Below are positions 27,849-37,869 of a stretch of 64,000 nucleotides of DNA, one piece after another; the stretch's first letter is position 1, and each line of letters opens with the position of its first letter. The notes below the pieces were generated by a model. It saw only the letters and a program-made list of their open reading frames with translations, was not told the DNA's origin and searched no databases. Location: the NCBI GenBank assembly GCA_016795105.1, contig JAEUIH010000009.1, positions 124,001-188,000 on the forward strand. Direction: 5' to 3'. The stretch comes from Planctomyces sp. Its GTDB lineage: Bacteria; Planctomycetota; Planctomycetia; Planctomycetales; Planctomycetaceae. The position numbers and the translations under genes are program-made.

Positions 27849-27987
27849 TGTAGCTTGGGCATTCTTGCCCGAGCCCTCCACCTAATGTAGCTTGGGCATT
27901 CTTGCCCGAGCCCTCCACCCAATGTAGCTTGGGCATTCCTGCCCGAGCCCTCCCCCCAATGTAGCTTGGGCATTCCTGCCCGAGCCC
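27847..27987. repeat. Four tandem copies of a 37-bp hairpin (REP-like) element
   Basis: Units begin at 27847, 27884, 27921 and 27958, exactly 37 bp apart; the last is cut to about 30 bp. Each contains CTTGGGCA-TTCT/TTCC-TGCCCGAG, an 8-bp stem (one G-T pair) with a 4-base loop. The units vary at the loop (ATTCTTG versus ATTCCTG) and in the spacer (CCACCT, CCACCC, CCCCCC). They lie between the stop of the zinc-ribbon gene and the convergent NIPSNAP gene. There are no unique spacers, so it is not a CRISPR. Confidence 0.95.
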
Positions 27988-28046
27988 GCTGCCATTGGAG
28001 TCGCGAAATCGCAGCCAGGTACCGTAGACGGGCTGGAATGACCATC

Positions 28047-28526
28047 CTACTTGTGGGGTGAGTAATCCGTGGGCGTCAGATAGACGCGTTCCAGCTTTTC
28101 AACGAGCTTACCATCGCGCTGAGTTTCTTCGGCCACCTTCTTCCATTCCGGGTCATTGACGAATCCATCCCAGGATGCTTTTGCGGAATCCATGTCTTTG
28201 TGAGCCAACACATAGATGAGAGTGTTTGGCTGATCGACCGGTGTCCAGTAGATGATGTTCTTCATCCCGTGTTTTTCGAACAGAGCCATTGTGTGATTGC
28301 GGAAGCGAGCGTTCAGAGCGTCGATTTTTCCTTCCGGAGCCACGTAAGTTCTGAGTTCGTAGAGCATTGGAGCGTGTTCTTCATGCTTTTCTTCAGCTGT
28401 CGATTCTTTGGCAGCAGGCTTTTCCTTTTCATCAGCATCAGCGGAAGGGAGCGATCGGATTTGGGATGCAATGACTGCGACTGCGAGTCCACAGGCGAGT
28501 CCGAGCCAGAACGATGATTTCTTCAC
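28047..28526 (-). CDS. Exported NIPSNAP-family protein
   Basis: GTG at 28526 with GGAGGA 7 bp upstream gives 159 residues. A signal or anchor segment (FWLGLACGLAVAVIASQI, residues 6-23) is followed by a charged linker rich in Lys and Glu. The NIPSNAP fold then opens with MLYELRTYVAPEGKIDALNARFRNHTMALFEKHGM. The remaining landmarks IIYWTPVDQPNTLIYVLAHKDMDSAKASWDGF and DPEWKKVAEE are the usual ferredoxin-like dimeric barrel blocks. NIPSNAP proteins have no agreed biochemical function. The membrane or periplasmic location is predicted from the leader. It is a single gene, convergent with the zinc-ribbon gene across the hairpin repeats. Confidence 0.9.
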   Translation of the reverse strand: MKKSSFWLGLACGLAVAVIASQIRSLPSADADEKEKPAAKESTAEEKHEEHAPMLYELRTYVAPEGKIDALNARFRNHTMALFEKHGMKNIIYWTPVDQPNTLIYVLAHKDMDSAKASWDGFVNDPEWKKVAEETQRDGKLVEKLERVYLTPTDYSPHK

Positions 28527-28863
28527 TGAAGATTCCTCCGAAACAAAGTGCCTGAAGTTTGAGAATGACTGACGTCAAACAGTACCGATTTCTGGCGACA
28601 AGAGAAAGCAACCGCGATTTTCTGAATTCGGCCATGGCTCGGCAATATTTCCCGCCATCTGTCGAACACCACTGAGCGCTCGCTTCAGTTCTGACTGCGA
28701 AACTGGCAAAATTTCACCGCTCATTTGAGTACCGGCTGCTGAAATGTGTTCGTAGTGGAGAACGATCCTCGACTGCGGGCCACCAATAACAAGATGAGAT
28801 CCTCTGAAAAGCGGTTTCGAAGAATCGCAGATTACAGATTGCCTACAGACCGTTCCTTCATCA
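28527..28863. other. Intergenic region between divergent NIPSNAP and secreted-protein genes
   Basis: About 340 bp. A minus-strand open frame crosses it (28575-28934), but its only ATG lies inside the opposing gene; see the rejected list. No RNA gene or strong dyad is seen. Confidence 0.45.
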
Positions 28864-30666
28864 ATGCGGGTGTTTCTTATGCGGCGGACTCTCGTCTGTT
28901 TTGCTGTCATGTCTGTCCTGTCGATGGACTTCATAGCATCTCCCGTACTCGGGGCACCTCAGGATGCAGGGGCGCTTTCCTCTGATGACAGAACTGGAGC
29001 GGACGTGTTTCCGGCGAGTTCCGTATTCTACGCGGAGATGACTCGAGTCTCGGGCGACATCACAACGGTCCTGAATCATCCGGTGGCGGAGCGAGTTGTT
29101 CAGCATGCAGGCTGGGCAAAAGTGGAAGAATCTCAGCCGTGGAAGAACTTCATCGCGGGCCGAACGTTCTTTGAACTGCAGATGGGTGGACCTTGGGACA
29201 AGGTTGTTGACGGGCTGACCGCCGGCGGCGTTTACATCGCCTACGATCGCCAGACAGATGGATTGGTGATTCTGGTGAAGGCTGCCAGTCCGGAGGCGAT
29301 GGAGGTATTTCGGTCGAAGGTTCTGGAGCTTGGGCGACTTGGAAAGAAAGTTGATCCGGAAAAGGACTCGTACCGCGATCTGGCGATTTATCGGCTGGAC
29401 AATGCGGCAGCTGTTGTTTCCGGACCGTGGCTGTTGATTTCCAACAAGCCGGAGCTCGGACGCTTTGTCGTGGATCGATTATTGAAAGTGGAAACCGAAC
29501 AGTCGGAAGTACTTGCCTCAAATGAGACCTTCCGGGCGGCAGCCACTGGTAAGCCGAAGGAACTGAGTGCGTGGGCGTGGGCGGGTCTGGCATCACTGCG
29601 CGAAGACGAGAAGTTTCTGGAGGGGTTAAACAACAAATCAGAGAATCCCCTGGCAGAGTTGCTTGTGGGTGGGCTTCAGAGCAATGTGCTGCATGCTCCG
29701 TATGTCACCGCAGAAATTCGCCTTCCGGAAACGGGACCGGAGTTCTCGGTTGCGATGCCCGCCTCGTCAGACTGGATTCCGGAAGAACGTCAGTGGTACT
29801 TTGGGCCGGAGTTGTCCGGGGCGGCTCCGGGTTTGCCGGAAGCCCCCGAGACTCTGTTGGCGATTGGAACGTGGAGAGATGTTTCTGAAATGTGGCTGCG
29901 TGCGGGAGATTTGTTTGACGAGCAGATGAACGATCAGCTCGCCAACGCTGACAGCACATTAACGACATTGTTTGCCGGTAAAGATTTTGGCGAAGACATC
30001 CTTGGTTCATTTGAACCGCAGATGGGCATCATTGTGACTCGGCAGAGTTTCGAAGACGTCCTGCCTGCCCCTGCAATACGATTGCCGGCATTTGCATTTG
30101 TGATGGAACTGCGTGACCCGGAGACTATGACGCGTGAACTCCGGCGGACGTTTCAGAATATGATTGGCTTCTTCAATGTGGTTGGAGCGATGGAAGGTCG
30201 TCCTCAGCTGGAAATGGACATTGATAAGTTTGAAAACGGTGAGATGCTGACATCGGCATACGTGCCTGAAGATGATGTCGCAAAATCCACTTCTGCAGAT
30301 TTGATTTTCAACTTCTCACCGTCGATCGGGTTTTCCGGAAAGCGTTGTGTCATTGCGAGCACCAGGAGCCTTGCTTCTGCTCTGACGCAAAGTCGCACAA
30401 CGACACCGGCGATTGATCAGGTCAACAGTTACGTGTCATTTCAGGTTCCAGTACTTCGTGATGTGCTGAACGACAATCGCGAACAGTTGATTTCTCAGAA
30501 CATGCTCGAACAGGGGAATTCTCGTAGTACCGCGGAGGATCAGATCAGCCTGCTGCTGGAAGTTGTCTCATGTTTTCGCGATGTGGCTCTTAAGATGGGA
30601 CACAGCGATGGGATGATTCGAATTGATGGTGAGATCCACATCGAACAGGACTTTGAGTCAAAGTAA
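28864..30666 (+). CDS. Large secreted hypothetical protein (DUF3352-like by general pattern)
   Basis: This 600-residue protein has a signal peptide (LVCFAVMSVLSMDFIASPVLGAP); a second ATG at 28879 would also fit. The body repeats a pattern seen in large planctomycete periplasmic proteins. A FPASSVFYAEMTRVSG opening is followed by AYDRQTDGLVILVKAASPEAMEVF, then LDNAAAVVSGPWLLISNKPELGRFVVDRLL, and a second comparable half (ETLLAIGTWRD, GRPQLEMDIDKFENGEMLTSAY, GKRCVIASTRSLASALTQ). The pattern suggests two similar alpha/beta halves. I do not recognise any catalytic motif. It lies 35 bp upstream of the DUF1800-DUF1501 pair in the same direction, so an operon is possible. Confidence 0.7.
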   Translation: MRVFLMRRTLVCFAVMSVLSMDFIASPVLGAPQDAGALSSDDRTGADVFPASSVFYAEMTRVSGDITTVLNHPVAERVVQHAGWAKVEESQPWKNFIAGRTFFELQMGGPWDKVVDGLTAGGVYIAYDRQTDGLVILVKAASPEAMEVFRSKVLELGRLGKKVDPEKDSYRDLAIYRLDNAAAVVSGPWLLISNKPELGRFVVDRLLKVETEQSEVLASNETFRAAATGKPKELSAWAWAGLASLREDEKFLEGLNNKSENPLAELLVGGLQSNVLHAPYVTAEIRLPETGPEFSVAMPASSDWIPEERQWYFGPELSGAAPGLPEAPETLLAIGTWRDVSEMWLRAGDLFDEQMNDQLANADSTLTTLFAGKDFGEDILGSFEPQMGIIVTRQSFEDVLPAPAIRLPAFAFVMELRDPETMTRELRRTFQNMIGFFNVVGAMEGRPQLEMDIDKFENGEMLTSAYVPEDDVAKSTSADLIFNFSPSIGFSGKRCVIASTRSLASALTQSRTTTPAIDQVNSYVSFQVPVLRDVLNDNREQLISQNMLEQGNSRSTAEDQISLLLEVVSCFRDVALKMGHSDGMIRIDGEIHIEQDFESK

Positions 30667-30701
30667 CTGGACGAGTCGTTGAGATAGAGGATTGAGATAC
30701 G

Positions 30702-32060
30702 ATGTCTGGACAGGCGATTGACCCGGAACTGGCCTGGCGCCCGTGGGAACCGTCAACGGAGACTCCCTGGGATCGAAGGTCGGCTGCTCATTTATTTCGT
30801 CGAGCCGGATTTGGAGCAACATCGAAGGAACTCGATGAAGCACTTGAGAAGCATCCTCAGGAAGTCGTGGAGTCGCTGCTGAACGCGACTGAGTCTGACG
30901 AGTATCAGGAACAGTCAGATCGCCTGGCGGCCGCTGCTGTAGCCACAGGCAATCTGAAACAATTGCCGGCCTGGTGGTCTTACAGGATGTTGACGACACC
31001 GGCACAGTTGCTGGAGAAAACGACACTGTTCTGGCATGGGCATTTTGCGACGAGTGCTGCAAAAGTCGAAGATGCCCGACTTGTCCTGACACAGAATCGA
31101 TTGTTGCGGTCACATGCATTTGGTTCGTTTGGCAAACTGGTCCTTGAGATCAGCCGCGATCCGGCCATGTTGATTTACCTGGACTCTGCAACAAATCGGA
31201 AACTCCATCCGAACGAAAACTATGCCAGGGAGATTATGGAGTTGTTCTGTCTGGGTGAAGGACGGTACACAGAACAGGACATTCGAGAACTGGCTCGCTG
31301 TTTTACTGGTTGGGAGATTCGTCGAGAGAAATTCCGATTCAATTCTTACCAGCATGACAGCGGCGCCAAGTCGTTTCTGGGACATGAAGGAAGGTTTGGG
31401 GGAGAGGAAGCGGTTGCAATCGTCGTCTCCAACGAAGCAGTTCCTGAGTTCATTGCCGGGAAACTCTATCGGTTCTTCGTTGCTGACGAACCTGCACCGT
31501 CAAAAGAAATCATAGCACCACTTGCGAAGGCCCTTCGTGAGTCGGAGCTGCGAATTCAGCCGGTTCTGAAAACAATTCTTGGCAGTCAACTGTTCTTTTC
31601 TGCTCAAGCCAGAGGACGCAAGGTCCGATCGCCTGTCGAATTGGGTATTGGCCTGCTGAGATGTCTCAACGGATCCGCAAACACATTTGAATTGACCACA
31701 GACCTTGAAGAGGTTGGGCAGGGCTTGTTCTTTCCGCCGAGTGTAAAGGGATGGGATGGAGGTCGAACCTGGATTAACTCATCGACACTCCTTGGTCGTT
31801 CAAACATGGTGCGCCGGTTGTTAACAAGCGAGCAGACACGATTTGCTGAGAAGTCGATCGTGGAATATGTCGAAGAACATCGGATCAGGGATGCAGGTGG
31901 GGCGCTGGACTTCTTTGAGACATTGTTGTTCGCAGTTCCGATACGAAGTTCTGTGCGCAGCGATATGCAGCAGCTGTTTGAAGGAAGTCTCAGTAACCGT
32001 GACAAGCTGATTAACGCATTGCACGCATTGTGTACTCTTCCTGAGTTTCAGCTGGCCTGA
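30702..32060 (+). CDS. DUF1800 family protein
   Basis: The product is 452 residues. The N-terminal family signature AAHLFRRAGFGATSKELDEAL is at residues about 28-48. Further blocks include WWSYRMLTTPAQLLEKTTLFWHGHFA, LIYLDSATNRKLHPNENYAREIMELFCLGEGRYTEQDIRELARCFTGW, and a late VKGWDGGRTWINSSTLLGRSN. No signal peptide is obvious; export may occur with its Tat-exported partner. DUF1800 proteins are almost always encoded next to a DUF1501 protein, as here, and are common in bacteria that assemble or degrade surface polysaccharide. The molecular function is unknown. Confidence 0.93.
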   Translation: MSGQAIDPELAWRPWEPSTETPWDRRSAAHLFRRAGFGATSKELDEALEKHPQEVVESLLNATESDEYQEQSDRLAAAAVATGNLKQLPAWWSYRMLTTPAQLLEKTTLFWHGHFATSAAKVEDARLVLTQNRLLRSHAFGSFGKLVLEISRDPAMLIYLDSATNRKLHPNENYAREIMELFCLGEGRYTEQDIRELARCFTGWEIRREKFRFNSYQHDSGAKSFLGHEGRFGGEEAVAIVVSNEAVPEFIAGKLYRFFVADEPAPSKEIIAPLAKALRESELRIQPVLKTILGSQLFFSAQARGRKVRSPVELGIGLLRCLNGSANTFELTTDLEEVGQGLFFPPSVKGWDGGRTWINSSTLLGRSNMVRRLLTSEQTRFAEKSIVEYVEEHRIRDAGGALDFFETLLFAVPIRSSVRSDMQQLFEGSLSNRDKLINALHALCTLPEFQLA

Positions 32061-32111
32061 CTTCATGAATTGAATGGCCTGATTAGACGAATAGCACTGA
32101 GAGAGTGAGTC

Positions 32112-33344
32112 ATGATGAACAGCATGAATCGACGAGGATTTCTGGCACGTGCGGGACTCAGTTCTGCCGTCGTGACATTGAGCCACATGACACCCTCGTT
32201 TCTGCAGGCCGCCGCAGCTGAGCGTCGCTCAGAGAGAATTCTGGTTGTGCTCGAAATGGCTGGTGGTAATGATGGTTTGAATACAGTGATTCCCTGGAAA
32301 CACGATGTGTATCGCAGTAGTCGCCCGAAGCTCGCGATTCCGGATTCGAAGGTTCTTCCAGTCGACAGGGAGCTTGGCTTTCACCCTGCACTCCAGGGTT
32401 TTGCAGATTTGCTGGAGGCCGGAAAACTGGCCGTTGTTCAGGGTGTGGGATATGACAATCCCAACCGATCTCATTTTGAATCCATGGATATCTGGCACAC
32501 GTGCCAGCGGAAAGAGGAATCCAGAACCGATGGCTGGCTCGGTCGGGCGATGGAGAGCACGGGAGGTGGGCAGGGTGGCGATCCGGCAGGCCTGCATCTT
32601 GGAGGTGACAAACAGCCGTTCGCTCTGATGTCACGGACGCTTCGAGTTCCCTCAATTCGATCGTTGGATCAATTCAAACTAAAGGGTGGAACTGACGAAG
32701 ATTTTGTTCGGCGAGTGCGAGTTCTGGCGGGAGAGGTCCGCGATGGAGGTGATGATCTACTGGGATTTGTACAACAGAGTACATCCGCTGCGATTGATGC
32801 CAGCCAGAGACTTGAAGCAACCGGAAAAACTTATCAGCCTTCGCTTCCTTACCCGGATACGGACCTTGGACAGAAGCTGAAATCCGTGGCTCAGTTGATT
32901 ACGTCTGGTCTGTCAACGGGAGTCTACTATGTGCAGATCGACGGATTTGATACTCACGCTCAGCAGTCGGAAGCACATGCGGGACTCCTTCGCCAAACCG
33001 GCGATGCGGTGTATGCGTTTACAACTGACCTTGCCAGCCACGGCCTTGGAGATCGTGTGCTGACGATGTGTTTCAGTGAGTTCGGGCGGCGTGTCGCCGA
33101 GAACGCCAGTGAAGGCACCGATCACGGAACAGCAGGGCCGATGTTTCTTGCGGGGGGGCAGGTGAAGCCGGGGTTTGTCGGTCGTCATCCTGATTTGACT
33201 CGACTTCAGGACGGTGACCTGCCGCACCATACCGATTTTCGACAGGTCTATGCGACAGTCCTTGAGCGATGGCTGGAATGTCCCAGTGAAAGTGTTCTGA
33301 AAGGAAAGTTCCAGCCGGTTGATGCCATCGTTCAGGCCGGCTAA
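32112..33344 (+). CDS. DUF1501 family Tat-exported protein
   Basis: The product is 410 residues. A twin-arginine leader (NRRGFLARAGLSSAVVTLSHM) ends near residue 37. The family core begins ILVVLEMAGGNDGLNTVIPW, and continues with LGFHPALQGFADLLEAGKLAVVQGVGYDNPNRSHFESMDIW. Conserved metal-site-like blocks follow: YYVQIDGFDTHAQQSEAHAGLL, VLTMCFSEFGRRVAENASEGTDHGTAGPMFLAGG. The pattern is related to alkaline-phosphatase/sulfatase-like folds, but the reaction is unknown. It lies 51 bp after the DUF1800 gene. The start at 32112 is the first of three nearby ATGs. Confidence 0.93.
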   Translation: MMNSMNRRGFLARAGLSSAVVTLSHMTPSFLQAAAAERRSERILVVLEMAGGNDGLNTVIPWKHDVYRSSRPKLAIPDSKVLPVDRELGFHPALQGFADLLEAGKLAVVQGVGYDNPNRSHFESMDIWHTCQRKEESRTDGWLGRAMESTGGGQGGDPAGLHLGGDKQPFALMSRTLRVPSIRSLDQFKLKGGTDEDFVRRVRVLAGEVRDGGDDLLGFVQQSTSAAIDASQRLEATGKTYQPSLPYPDTDLGQKLKSVAQLITSGLSTGVYYVQIDGFDTHAQQSEAHAGLLRQTGDAVYAFTTDLASHGLGDRVLTMCFSEFGRRVAENASEGTDHGTAGPMFLAGGQVKPGFVGRHPDLTRLQDGDLPHHTDFRQVYATVLERWLECPSESVLKGKFQPVDAIVQAG

Positions 33345-33591
33345 GACTACATCGGCGCCGGCAGGTGTGGGGAAATAAACGGTTCAGGGGAACTCTTCCG
33401 CTCAGGAAGACTTCGACGCATTCTCTCGATGTGGGGTTGTTCAGTACTGGACGGGATCTTCCTGCGGTACCTGCAAAGATGACGGAAGTGATGGCGAAAG
33501 TTGCCGAACGACCGTTCCGTTTCACGCGGAAGAACGAGTCGTTTCGATAGGTAAAGCGGGTCCTGTCACACGCTTCCTTCTGGCGACCACT

Positions 33592-35730
33592 ATGATTTCG
33601 AATTTCTACCGCCGGTATTCATTCGTGATTCTCTTGACTTGTCTGATTTCGCTTCCCGGCCTGACATGGTATGGAGAGGGGTTAAAAGACAACAACGAAA
33701 TCGAAACGTGGTTGCCTGGCGAGTCGGCAGTTCGAAAAGATTATGAAGAGTTCTGCAGAACGTTTGGTGCGGATGAATCCATTCTGATTGGATTTCGGAC
33801 CCCGTTTCCCGCAACGGAACAACTCAATGCCCTCTCCGGGCGACTTCGCGGACTAAAGGGGGTGTCCAGTTGCTGGACTCGATCTCAGGTGGTTCAGCTG
33901 ATGACGGACAATGAAGTGGACGTCACTACCGCCAATGAGCGAATCGTGCATTTGCTGACATCACCAAACGGAGACTTTGAAACTCTGCTTGTCATTCTTG
34001 ATAAGGGGGAGTCGGCAACCCGCAAGCAGCTGCTTGCTGATCTGCGAGGGCAGCTGGAGTACTGTCAGATCCAGAATGCAATCATTGCCGGAGCACCTGT
34101 TGTCGCATCTCAGCTGGATGAGCTTGGAAGCCGCGAGAACACAAAGGGGTTGTTTATACTCACTCTGGCGGTTTGTGGTTTATTGCTGCATTTCAATATT
34201 GGCTGCTGGCGTGCATCACTTGGGCTGATGGGGACCAATGTACTGAGTATTCAGGTGACGTTGACGTTGATGCGGCTGCTGGGCATGGAGATGAATTTCA
34301 TTCTTGCCTCACTGCCCGTCATGGTCATGGTGTTTACCACCGGTGCCTCGATTCACTTTATTGGCCAGTATAACTCAAACCATCTGCATGCGAATGGATT
34401 GGCACGAGCAATGTCGGCCGTGCTCTGGCCAAGCCTGTTTGCTGCGATCACCACGATCATTGGGTTATTGAGTCTCGCCGTATCGGAGATCGGACCCATC
34501 AGGGCGTTCGGGAAAGCCGGTGCACTTGGTACTGTGGTCTCATTCTTCGTTGGAGTGGGGCTGACCCCGGCTGTGATCGTTGTGGCTGGATTTGTACCTG
34601 CAAAAAATTTTAGGGCTCTTGCGTGGCTCGAGAGATTTGCAGTGTCGATCCTGAATCACCCGTATCGAGCAGTCGTTCCGATTCTGATGTGTACCACTTT
34701 CTGTGCGGTTGGGATGACTCGGATTCGGACACTCATTGACCCGCTGGAGTTTCTTCCTGCGAACGATCAGGTGCTGAAGGACACGACAATCATCAAGGAT
34801 AACATCACAAGTCCGACGAGTATTGAAGCGATGATCGACTTCTCCGGTACTGATGGATCGTTCGTGACTCGTCTGAAGACCGTCAAGAAGATCGAACACT
34901 CATTCATGCAGCATTCCAATGTCTGTCACACGCTCTCATTGGCCGACTTCTTTCCTGTTGAGTTGAATGAGCAGAATCTGACAGTTTCGAAATTGCTCGC
35001 ATCTTCGGGTAGTGAAGCGTCCTCGAGCCTGATTGCCGATGGGACTCGGCTCTGGAGAATCTCAATTCGGCTGCATGAGGATTCGCCTGGAAGTCTGAAA
35101 GAGACTCTTGTTCAGCTTCAGGGCGATCAATACGACGCGAAGGTCAGATTTACCGGACTCGGACCACTGTTGGAACAGGCTCAAAGTGACATCTTTGAAG
35201 GATTCTGGCAGAGCTTTGCATCTGCGTTCCTGCTGATCACCGTGGTGATGATGATGGCCCTGCGATCATTCGGAGCCGGGCTGGTGGCGATGTTGCCGAA
35301 CATCCAGCCCCTGATCCTTGTATTTGGTATTATTGGATGGATGGATTATCCGATTGACATTGGCATCATGATGACTGCCAGTATTGCACTTGGGCTCGCT
35401 GTGGACGGAACATTTCACTTTTTGTTCCATTACCAGTCCTGCTTCCGGGCAACTCGGTGCAGGTATCGAGCAGTTCGCAGAGCGTTTATGCATACAGGTC
35501 TGCCGATTCTGTCCTCCGGGTTGATTTCCGGGGTAGGGTTACTTGCTCTGGGTTTGTCCCCATTTCGGCCAACGATGCGGTTTGGTGTATTGATGTTCTT
35601 TTTGCTGATGGCGGCAATGATCGGAGACCTGATTCTCATGCCTGCGTTCCTTGCGATTCGGACGCGCAGGAAGCGAATCGTCGCTGGCAAGCTCAGAGTT
35701 GTATACTCGAAGAAGTCGGCGGCAGCGTAA
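33592..35730 (+). CDS. MMPL/RND-family transporter
   Basis: The product is 712 residues. It opens with a membrane segment (FVILLTCLISLPGLTWY), then a periplasmic domain of about 170 residues (DNNEIETWLPGESAVRKDYEEFCRTFG). Five or six membrane spans follow (NTKGLFILTLAVCGLLLHF, TLMRLLGMEMNFILASLPVMVMVFTTGASIHF). A second periplasmic domain (LIDPLEFLPANDQVLKDTTII) and a second helical bundle ending LLMAAMIGDLILMPAFLAI complete the duplicated RND plan. The GASIHF and GLAVDGTFHFLFH segments match the RND helix-4 and helix-10 positions. Likely cargo is a lipid or hopanoid-like molecule, as for other MMPL proteins in these bacteria, but no neighbour supports a specific choice. A terminator follows at 35777. 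Confidence 0.88.
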   Translation: MISNFYRRYSFVILLTCLISLPGLTWYGEGLKDNNEIETWLPGESAVRKDYEEFCRTFGADESILIGFRTPFPATEQLNALSGRLRGLKGVSSCWTRSQVVQLMTDNEVDVTTANERIVHLLTSPNGDFETLLVILDKGESATRKQLLADLRGQLEYCQIQNAIIAGAPVVASQLDELGSRENTKGLFILTLAVCGLLLHFNIGCWRASLGLMGTNVLSIQVTLTLMRLLGMEMNFILASLPVMVMVFTTGASIHFIGQYNSNHLHANGLARAMSAVLWPSLFAAITTIIGLLSLAVSEIGPIRAFGKAGALGTVVSFFVGVGLTPAVIVVAGFVPAKNFRALAWLERFAVSILNHPYRAVVPILMCTTFCAVGMTRIRTLIDPLEFLPANDQVLKDTTIIKDNITSPTSIEAMIDFSGTDGSFVTRLKTVKKIEHSFMQHSNVCHTLSLADFFPVELNEQNLTVSKLLASSGSEASSSLIADGTRLWRISIRLHEDSPGSLKETLVQLQGDQYDAKVRFTGLGPLLEQAQSDIFEGFWQSFASAFLLITVVMMMALRSFGAGLVAMLPNIQPLILVFGIIGWMDYPIDIGIMMTASIALGLAVDGTFHFLFHYQSCFRATRCRYRAVRRAFMHTGLPILSSGLISGVGLLALGLSPFRPTMRFGVLMFFLLMAAMIGDLILMPAFLAIRTRRKRIVAGKLRVVYSKKSAAA

Positions 35731-35776
35731 CGGGATTCGGGACCGACGCAGCTTATCGATTCGCACATATCCAGAT

Positions 35777-35807
35777 GAACGACGGAGGACTCCTCCGTCG
35801 TTCTTTT
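35777..35807 (+). terminator. Intrinsic terminator after the MMPL/RND transporter
   Basis: GAACGACGGAGG (35777-35788) pairs perfectly with CCTCCGTCGTTC (35792-35803) around a 3-base loop, followed by TTTT. The remaining 230 bp to the chemoreceptor gene contain nothing further that I can support. Confidence 0.88.
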
Positions 35808-36037
35808 CATTTCGGATGTCCTGATTCGGTATTCACCATTCTGCGATCATCGCGCCTCACGACCGTCCTATGAAGTCGCAGGTATGGTAATTGAGCGTGG
35901 GGAGATACCCGCGAGCCCGGGGGTAATGCCTTTGCAATGTTGCGAAACTGGAACTAGGCATAAGGGAATTGTGGGTGATCAGAAACATTTGTTGTTTCTC
36001 CTGCACATGAATCCCTGAACATGAACGCGAAGACTCT

Positions 36038-37690
36038 ATGAAGCTGGAACACTTACCGCTGTGGAAGCGAATTGCAGTAGGCTATGCAACTGTTGCGGCA
36101 CTGGTCGTTGTCTGCGGATTTGCGGGAGTTGCGGGCATCTGTGTTCTGGACCATTCGCTTGCTCAGGTTACTGGTCCGGCATGGCAGACGGCAAACGGTA
36201 TCATGGACGGGTCGATCGAAATCCAGTCCCAGATGATCGCCGCAGAAAACATTCTGGACGGGATTGAAGTCAGTAAGAACGAAGGGCAGCTCAGCGAATC
36301 ACGAAAAAACGCCGAAGACGCATTTAAGCGAGTCAAGGCTGCCGGAATCGTTCCGGACGAAGGATTGAATGAGCTGAACCGCTTATTGGCTGACTATGAG
36401 CATTCGCTGGATGAATCTATCTTGCGGCAACAGCAGTTTGTTGAGGCCGGGGCGGAGTTCAAGTCGAAGGCAGAAGAGTTCATTGTGATTGGCGAGTATC
36501 TTGAGACGATTGGTGATTCACAGGTAGAGGAACTGGAGAACAATCCGGATCTGTCAACCAGTTGGTCGCAGGGGCTCAGCACAAAATGGGCCGCGGCCGA
36601 TGGCGGTATGGAGTCCAGCATTGGTTTTCTGACACAGCTTTACTTCTTGGAACGGCTGATCGCAGGAGCGGATTTCCAGGAGTGCTCGAAAGAACTGACA
36701 GATGCTCAGGCTTTTCAGCAGGAAGCCCTCGAAGAGATGATAGCGACTGGTGTGTTTGATGTAGCAATGCCTGAAGAACTGCTGAATGGTAAGTATGCTG
36801 GTCAGAAGGCATCAGAGGTGTTCACGACCAAACTGGCAACAGTCCGACAACTGATGAGCAGGTACATCGATGCGTATCAAAAAGTTCACGCCGCCCGTGA
36901 TCGATATATTGGTGTGTCCGGAGATTTTCTGAAACTCCTGGAGCAGCTTGAAGCGGAAGGTGATACTCAGGTGGATTCTCTCGTCGAGTCCATCCAACTT
37001 CGCGAAATCATTGCATACCTTGCGATTGGTATTCCGGTATTGGCAAGCCTGGTTGTCGCGTGGTGGGCAGGGCGCCGTTGTACTCGATCAGTTACCGAGC
37101 CGATCGATCATGCCATGGGATTGCTCAAAGAGACAACGGGAACAGCTGCCGCGGCTGTGTCGGAAATGTCGGCCACGATTTCTACCATTGCTCAGAACAC
37201 TGAACGAGCGGCCGGTGCATCTCGCGGAGCCGCTGAAGTGGCGGACCGGGGACGTGCCAGCGTTGCCGGACTTGGACAGGCGGCCGAGCAGATCAATGGA
37301 GTTGTGAAGCTTATTGAAAGCGTCGCTGCAAAGACGAATCTGCTTGCATTGAATGCGACGATCGAAGCTGCACGTGCCGGAGATACAGGGAAAGGGTTCG
37401 CTGTCGTTGCTAACGAAGTCAAAGCGCTCGCTCGACAGACCGCTGATGCGACGGCCGAGATTCGGCTGAGGCTTGCGGAAATGCAGTCTGCAACAGAATG
37501 CACCGTGGGAGAGATATCGCAGATCTTTGACGTCATTCGGCAGGTTGATGATATCAATCAGGATATCGCCCGTGCTCTCGAAGAGCAGAATACAACAACT
37601 GCGGAAATTTCACGATGTGTCAGAAGTTCGACAGATGCCGCAGATCATGTGAGTGCGGTGATCGCTGGAACCGCTGCGTCACTGTCCTGA
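36038..37690 (+). CDS. Methyl-accepting chemotaxis protein with little or no HAMP domain
   Basis: The product is 550 residues. Membrane segment 1 is at about 11-35 ([25 protein letters not shown]), followed by a helical periplasmic sensor of about 285 residues, and segment 2 at about 322-345 ([19 protein letters not shown]). The signalling hairpin is unmistakable ([40 protein letters not shown], near residue 425-465). Only a HAMP-like beginning ([18 protein letters not shown]) separates segment 2 from the signalling helices; the second HAMP helix is not seen. No C-terminal CheR-binding pentapeptide is present. No che genes are in the window, so it is an orphan receptor. Confidence 0.93.
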   Translation: MKLEHLPLWKRIAVGYATVAALVVVCGFAGVAGICVLDHSLAQVTGPAWQTANGIMDGSIEIQSQMIAAENILDGIEVSKNEGQLSESRKNAEDAFKRVKAAGIVPDEGLNELNRLLADYEHSLDESILRQQQFVEAGAEFKSKAEEFIVIGEYLETIGDSQVEELENNPDLSTSWSQGLSTKWAAADGGMESSIGFLTQLYFLERLIAGADFQECSKELTDAQAFQQEALEEMIATGVFDVAMPEELLNGKYAGQKASEVFTTKLATVRQLMSRYIDAYQKVHAARDRYIGVSGDFLKLLEQLEAEGDTQVDSLVESIQLREIIAYLAIGIPVLASLVVAWWAGRRCTRSVTEPIDHAMGLLKETTGTAAAAVSEMSATISTIAQNTERAAGASRGAAEVADRGRASVAGLGQAAEQINGVVKLIESVAAKTNLLALNATIEAARAGDTGKGFAVVANEVKALARQTADATAEIRLRLAEMQSATECTVGEISQIFDVIRQVDDINQDIARALEEQNTTTAEISRCVRSSTDAADHVSAVIAGTAASLS

Positions 37691-37869
37691 TCTGATACTT
37701 CGAGTCTTACGAACGCAATCCCGCCACACTTCAATTTCGGAGAACCTCAAACCAACAGAAATCCTGTAGACTGCTGATTCCCCGACCATGCCCCTGATTG
37801 GTACGATTTTCACGGAAGTTCGAAATGACCTTCCGAAAACAGGTATGCCTTTCAGGTTGAGGTTCTTCG

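Noticed and set aside
24481-27987. CRISPR array for either the 9-bp array or the 37-bp repeats
   Set aside because: Units are directly abutting with no unique spacers, and no cas genes are present.
28575-28934. Minus-strand frame of 119 codons with GGGAG 5 bp before its ATG
   Set aside because: The ATG lies within the signal-peptide codons of the opposite-strand gene, no later start exists, and no family is evident. It is protein-like in its middle part, so conservation would be worth a look, but I cannot support it.
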